A stretch of DNA of 64,000 nucleotides, taken from contig NZ_JANAVP010000015.1 in NCBI RefSeq assembly GCF_024213665.1, positions 102,498 through 166,497 of the forward strand. The letters run 5' to 3'. The stretch is from Streptomyces sp. A3M-1-3 (GTDB taxonomy: Bacteria; Actinomycetota; Actinomycetes; Streptomycetales; Streptomycetaceae). The position numbers and the translations under genes were made by a program. Positions 59,930-64,000 of the stretch are shown piece after piece. A model generated the notes under the pieces. It searched no databases. It worked only from the letters and a program-made list of their open reading frames with translations, and was not told the DNA's origin. Every line of letters starts with the position of its first letter. Position 1 is the stretch's first letter.

Positions 59930-60500
59930 CGCGAGGGCGCACCCTGCGCGACACGAGCCGCCCGGAGGCGCGGGCCTGCCAGGGGTCGGGCCTGCCAGGG
60001 GTCGGGGCCTTCCGGGGCGCGCCTCGGGCTGAGCGCTGGCCTCGCGGGGCGCGGGCCTCCCGGGAGTGCAGGCCTTACGCAGCGCGGGCCCAGCAGGAGC
60101 GCGGGCCCAGTGGGGGCGCGAGCCCAGTGGGGCGTTGGCCCAGCAGGGGCATAGGCCTTGCACGGCGCGGGCCTAGCGGGGCGCGGGGCCTTGCACGGCT
60201 CAGGACCAGCGGGCGCCGGCCTCCCGGGACGCGAGCCTTCGGGGGGCGCGGGTCCGGTGCCCGGGCTTTGCACGGCGGCGCCGGCCTGACCGGCGGGCCG
60301 GGCGCGCGGGCCTTGCACGGCTCAGGACCAGCGGGCGCCGGCCTCCCGGGACGCGAGCCATCGGGGGCGCGGGTCCGGTGCCCGGGCTTTGCACGGCGTC
60401 GGCCATACGCACCGCGGTCCAGCAGGGCGCGGGCGCAGCGTCGGGCGTGCGCAGCGCGGGACGGGTCCACCGCGGCGCCGGCCCGGCCGGGCGCGGGTCT
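59930..60500. repeat. GC-rich compound repeat block
   Basis: The 634-bp gap after the ROK gene is built of short variants of GCGGGCC and GGGCCTTGCACGGC. Within it a 91/90-bp unit is duplicated almost exactly (60187-60277 and 60309-60398, differing by one substitution and one base length), 122 bp apart. Both strands stay open for long distances, but the translations are low-complexity Ala/Pro/Arg-rich and show no ribosome sites, so no gene is called. Confidence 0.7.
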
Positions 60501-60513
60501 GCCGGGGGCTGGG

Positions 60514-61278
60514 TCAGGAGGCTTGGCGTTGGTGGTTGTCGTGGGTGATTTCCAGGTCGCCCGAGTCGCCGAAGGTGAGGCGGCAGGTGTCGGCGCGGTA
60601 CGTGGCTACCGAGACCGCGGCGGTGCCGTCCTCGGTGAAGTACCGGGTGGTCACCACCAGGACCGGCGCGCCGGGGAGCCGGTCGAGTTCCCGGGCGTCG
60701 TCCGCCCGGGCCGAGCCGAGCTCGACCGCCCGGTCCTGGCCCTCCGGGCCGAGGCGCTGCAGCTCGCGCAGGACCGCCCTGGCGCGGGCCGGGCCGGCCG
60801 GGGCGTCGATGGCGAGGAGGTCCGGCACGGAAGCGGAGGGTACGTACAGCAGCTCGGCTGCCACCGGCTGCCCATGCGTGACCCGGGTGCGGCGCACCGT
60901 GTGCACCGTTTCGTCCGGCTCCGTGTCCAGCAGACGGGCCACCGCCGCAGCGGGAACCGCCTCCGTGCAGTCGACGGGCTGCCAGGCGTCACCGGCCGCG
61001 CCCGGCCAGTCGTGCCGGCCCGAACCGACGGCCACACCCATGCGGGGTGGGGCGACTGTGGTGCCGACTCCGCGCCGGCGCTGCAGGCGGCCCTCCAGCT
61101 CCAGCTGCTCCAGAGCCTGCCGGAGCGTGGCGCGGGCGACGCCGAAGCGGGCGGCGAGGTCACGCTCGTTCGGCAGCACCTCGCCGACGGCGAAGTCCGA
61201 GTCGAGTGCCTCGCTGAGCACGGTTTTGAGATGCCAGTACTTCGGCTCCGGCACCGTTTCCAGCTGCGTGGTCCCCAC
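60514..61278 (-). CDS. GntR-family regulator with UTRA domain
   Basis: A 254-residue regulator with an N-terminal GntR winged helix (about residues 13-75: WHLKTVLSEALDSDFAVGEVLPNERDLAARFGVARATLRQALEQLELEGRL) and a C-terminal UTRA effector domain (AELLYVP ... VTTRYFTEDGTAAVSV). Members of this HutC/DasR-like group bind sugars or amino-sugar phosphates. The GTG start at 61278 follows GGAGG. The upstream region has a TATTAAA-like AT-rich stretch (TTGTTTATTAAAGG). Confidence 0.92.
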   Translation of the reverse strand: MGTTQLETVPEPKYWHLKTVLSEALDSDFAVGEVLPNERDLAARFGVARATLRQALEQLELEGRLQRRRGVGTTVAPPRMGVAVGSGRHDWPGAAGDAWQPVDCTEAVPAAAVARLLDTEPDETVHTVRRTRVTHGQPVAAELLYVPSASVPDLLAIDAPAGPARARAVLRELQRLGPEGQDRAVELGSARADDARELDRLPGAPVLVVTTRYFTEDGTAAVSVATYRADTCRLTFGDSGDLEITHDNHQRQAS

Positions 61279-61532
61279 CCTGATCCTCCGCAATCGCCGT
61301 GTCCCGGCGGCTTTTCCGCGCCCTTGTTTATTAAAGGTTCCTGCACTATCCCTGCGACGATAGGACGGCTCACCCCCTTGGTCAAGACCAATCCTCGTAC
61401 CGTTTGGCGGCGACGCGGGGCAATGCGCTGCGGCGTTCACACGACGTTCGTGCAGGCCATACGGAAGAGCCCCGCGTCGCACCGGGAACGGACGCGGGGC
61501 CGGGACGCGGGGCCGGGGAACGCGGGGTCTTC

Positions 61533-62419
61533 CTACTGCGGCGCCAGGCCCGTGAGCTTGTCGGGGTTGCGGACCACGTAGATGCACTGGATCCGGCCGT
61601 CGGCGACCTCCAGCTGGAACACGGTGTCGGGCCGGTCGCCGTACAGCACGAGCAGGGCGGGGCCGCCGTTGAGCTCGAGGAATCGGAACTCCATGCCGGC
61701 CACCGGGGCCTGTTCGCGGCGCCCAGGAGGAAGCGGCCCACCTTGTCGGCCGTCTCGACGACGCGCAGCGGCGCCTTGGCCTTGCCGCCGCTGTCGCCGA
61801 CGAGGCGTACGTCCGGCGCCAGGAGCGACATCAAGGACTCGAGGTCGCCGCCACTCGCGGCGGCGAGGAAGCGCTCGGTGAAGGCGCGGCGCTCGGCGGG
61901 GTCCACGTCGAAGCGCGGCTTGCGCTCCTCGACGTGCCGGCGCGCCCGGCCGGCCAGCTGGCGAACCGCCGCTTCGCTGCGGTCGAGAGCGGCTCCGATC
62001 TCGGCGAACGGGAATCCGAACGCCTCCCGCAGGACGAACACGGCGCGCTCCAGAGGCGAGAGCGATTCCAGCACGACCAGTACGGCGAGCGACACGGACT
62101 CGGCGAGCACGGCCTGTTCGGCGGTGTCCGGCACGGTGGGTCCGAAGTCGGTGACCAGGGGCTCCGGCAGCCAGGGGCCCACATACGCCTCACGGCGCGA
62201 CTGCGCCTGGCGCAGCCGGTCGATGGCGAGGCGGGTGGTGATGCGCACCAGATAGGCACGCGGCTGCTGTACGTCGCCCCGGTCCGCGGCGGACCAGCGC
62301 AGCCAGGCGTCCTGTACGACGTCCTCGGCGTCGGCCACTCGGCCGAGCATGCGGTAGGCGACGCCGGTCAGTACCGGCCGGTGCTCCTCGAAGAGGTCAG
62401 TCACGGTGTCAGTTGCCAC
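61533..62419 (-). pseudogene. SigJ-like ECF sigma factor, frameshifted
   Basis: The first 232 residues carry sigma region 2 (DAEDVVQDAWLRW) and region 4 (ESLSPLERAVFVLREAFGFPFAEIGAALDRSEAAVRQLAGRARR). They continue into a SnoaL-like domain, the ECF41/SigJ layout. After GAANRP the frame breaks at the GGGG run (plus strand) 61705-61708; the correct continuation (VAGMEFRFLELNGGPALLVLYG ... LTGLAPQ) lies one frame over and ends at 61533. One missing C would restore a protein of about 295 residues. Assembly error is likely; the alternative is a truncated, deregulated sigma factor. Confidence 0.85.
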
Positions 62420-62582
62420 CTCCCCATCCCAGCCGAGGAACCCGGCCCTGTCCAGGCGGAATCGGTACGTCGGCCATCGGCCGGGTCCGCCCCCTTGAAC
62501 TCGAAGCTACTCAGCGGTAATTGTTTGCTGACAGGGTGTCTACTCGCAGACCACCCTTATCTCTTCCACGAGGAGCAGCAGC

Positions 62583-63446
62583 ATGACCGCCAAGGTCTCC
62601 TTCACGATCGAGTCCCCCCGAGGGAACCGCACGGTGTCCGTCGCCTACGAGCGCCGAGGCGCCGGCGAGCCCCTCCTGCTGCTGCACGGCATCGGCCACC
62701 ACCGCCAGGCATGGGACCCGGTACTGGACATCCTCGCCACCGAGCGCGAGGTGGTGGCCGTGGACCTGCCCGGGTTCGGCGAGTCGCCCGCGCTGCCGGA
62801 CGGGGTCGCGTACGGCCTGTCGACCGTTGTACCCACGCTCGGCGCGCTCTGCGCGGCGCTGGAAATCGACCGCCCGCACGTCGCGGGGAACTCGCTGGGC
62901 GGGCTGCTCGCGCTGGAACTGGGTCGCAAGAAGCTCGTCCGCTCGGTGACCGCCCTGTCCCCGGCCGGCTTCTGGTCGGAGGCCGAGCGCCGGTACGCCT
63001 TCGCCACGCTGCTGGCCATGCGCGCCGGGGCCCGGCTGCTGCCGCTGCCGGCGATCGAACGGCTGTCCCGTACCTCAGCCGGCCGCGCCGCGCTGACCAG
63101 CACCATCTACGCCCGGCCGGGACGCCGTTCACCTGAGGCCGTCGTCGCCGAGACTCTCGCGCTGCGCGACGCCACCGGCTTCGACGCCACGCTCGCCGCC
63201 GGCCGCGCAGTGCGCTTCGCGGACGACGTCACCGGCATTCCGGTGACCGTCGCCTGGGGCACCCGCGACCGGCTGCTGCTGCGCCGCCAGGGCGTCCGCG
63301 CCAAGTACACGCTCCCCGGCGCACGGCTGGTTCGGCTGCCCGGCTGCGGCCATGTCCCGATGAACGACGACCCGGCTCTGGTCGCCCGGGTCATCCTGGA
63401 CACCAGCCGCGCGCAGGGCCGACCGTCCGCCGAAACGGCGGCCTGA
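62583..63446 (+). CDS. alpha/beta hydrolase
   Basis: A 287-residue alpha/beta-hydrolase: oxyanion HGIGHHRQAW, nucleophile elbow GNSLGG, acid in WGTRDRL and His in GCGHVPM. Upstream (about 62507-62519) lies TACTCAGCGGTAA, similar to half of the TetR operator at 16424, so shared lipid-related control is possible. GAGGAG precedes the ATG. The substrate is unknown. Confidence 0.9.
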   Translation: MTAKVSFTIESPRGNRTVSVAYERRGAGEPLLLLHGIGHHRQAWDPVLDILATEREVVAVDLPGFGESPALPDGVAYGLSTVVPTLGALCAALEIDRPHVAGNSLGGLLALELGRKKLVRSVTALSPAGFWSEAERRYAFATLLAMRAGARLLPLPAIERLSRTSAGRAALTSTIYARPGRRSPEAVVAETLALRDATGFDATLAAGRAVRFADDVTGIPVTVAWGTRDRLLLRRQGVRAKYTLPGARLVRLPGCGHVPMNDDPALVARVILDTSRAQGRPSAETAA

Positions 63447-63936
63447 GCGAGGGCCCGAGCGGCGGCCCGAGCGCCTGCCCGAGCCCGGCAGCACTCCGGA
63501 ACCGAGCGTGACACCCGCCCCTACCAGCGCGCTGCCTGCCGCTTGGGCGAGACCGAACGAGCCCGTACCGACCAGGGGTGCGGTGAACGCGGCCGAAACC
63601 GGGAACGGCCCGGAGAACAGGGTGGCGCGCTCGGCGCCGATCCGCTGGACGCCGCCGTACCAGCAGACGAAACCGATCACCGTGACGACGACCGCCTGCC
63701 ACAGCAGGGCGACAGCCTCTGCCTGCTGCGGCATCCGCAGCATCGCCCCGCCGTCCAGCACCAGGCCGATGGCCACCGACTCGACTGCCGCGACCCCGCA
63801 CGCGGCCGCGGAGAGCAGTTTCGGTCCCAGCGGCCTCAGTGCCGGAACCGCGAGCACCGCGAAGCCGACCTCGCCCACGAGTGCGCCGACGGACCAGCCG
63901 ATGCCCGCCAGTTCGGTACGGCCCCACCGTTCCTAA
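63447..63936 (-). pseudogene. EamA/DMT-family transporter, truncated
   Basis: The minus strand codes the C-terminal half of an EamA permease (WSVGALVGEVGFAVLAVPALRPLGP, ESVAIGLVLDGGAMLRMP, WYGGVQRIGAERATLFSGPFPVSAAFTAPL). The N-terminal half is missing: an in-frame TAG lies at about 63936 and unrelated sequence follows. The 3' end has no stop before it runs into the antisense of the hydrolase gene, through a Gly/Arg/Ser-rich repeat. This looks like a broken gene copy. Confidence 0.65.
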
Positions 63937-64000
63937 TCAGTGATCAGGAGTGGGTCTTGGACCCACGTCCCGGCACTGCGCGCATCCCGAACGGTTTTGG

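Noticed and set aside
60127..61581. A long plus-strand frame across the repeat block and the GntR gene
   Set aside because: The first part is repeat-derived low complexity and the second part is antisense to the GntR gene.

Overview
The window is a high-GC actinobacterial chromosome segment, almost certainly Streptomyces. Supporting signs are very high third-position GC, many GTG/TTG starts, four-base start/stop overlaps, a DUF397/DUF5753/ATP-binding regulator cluster, MurT/GatD, a c-di-AMP riboswitch before an NlpC/P60 gene, and a gene order that, from memory and without any search, resembles the urease-biotin-purB region of S. coelicolor.

Bases 1 to about 15,060 are the right arm of an integrated temperate phage that continues beyond the left edge. 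Reading leftward from the immunity region there is a tyrosine integrase, a small downstream-of-repressor protein, a plus-strand XRE repressor, a divergent XRE/Cro-like gene, an excisionase-like HTH protein and a P22-type antirepressor protein. A tightly packed leftward train of small early genes follows, mostly joined by ATGA, GTGA or TGATG overlaps. It contains an orphan DNA methylase, a YqaJ-type exonuclease and RecT, and ends in an O-like replication initiator and a DnaC-like ATPase cut by the window edge. The initiator gene carries an iteron array inside its coding sequence, so the phage origin probably lies there. Tra/Spd conjugation genes are absent and RecT/antirepressor genes are present, which argues for a phage and not an AICE.

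From 15,180 onward the genes are core chromosome. Bases 15-29 kb hold an acyl-CoA dehydrogenase with a divergent TetR gene, peptide deformylase, murT-gatD (lipid II amidation, split by a 222-bp MITE-like element), 6-phosphofructokinase, a CtaG-like protein, polyphosphate kinase 2, an acyltransferase, an epimerase and a YbaK deacylase. Bases 28-34.5 kb hold a frameshifted secreted tripeptidyl aminopeptidase and the urease operon ureABCFGD on the minus strand. Bases 34.8-40.6 kb hold a Phd antitoxin divergent from a ClpP paralogue that lacks the catalytic His, a riboswitch-controlled NlpC/P60 hydrolase, a LysE/LysR pair and the ATP-binding/HTH/DUF397 regulator set. Bases 40.6-45.2 kb hold biotin synthesis (bioF divergent from bioBAD).

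Bases 45-54 kb hold VOC and methyltransferase genes, a RHH/Fic-like toxin-antitoxin pair, an ABC exporter of the MacB/FtsX type, a decayed GNAT gene and two CNNM/CorC membrane proteins. Bases 54-64 kb hold purB (leaderless), a Mug glycosylase, a two-component system, a ROK regulator, a GC-rich repeat block, a GntR regulator, a frameshifted SigJ-like sigma factor, an alpha/beta hydrolase and a truncated EamA transporter.

Three frameshifts (about 8,852, 29,230 and 61,706) each look like one missing base in a short G/C run. They may be assembly errors and not real mutations. The GNAT pseudogene (17-bp duplication plus a stop codon) cannot be explained that way.
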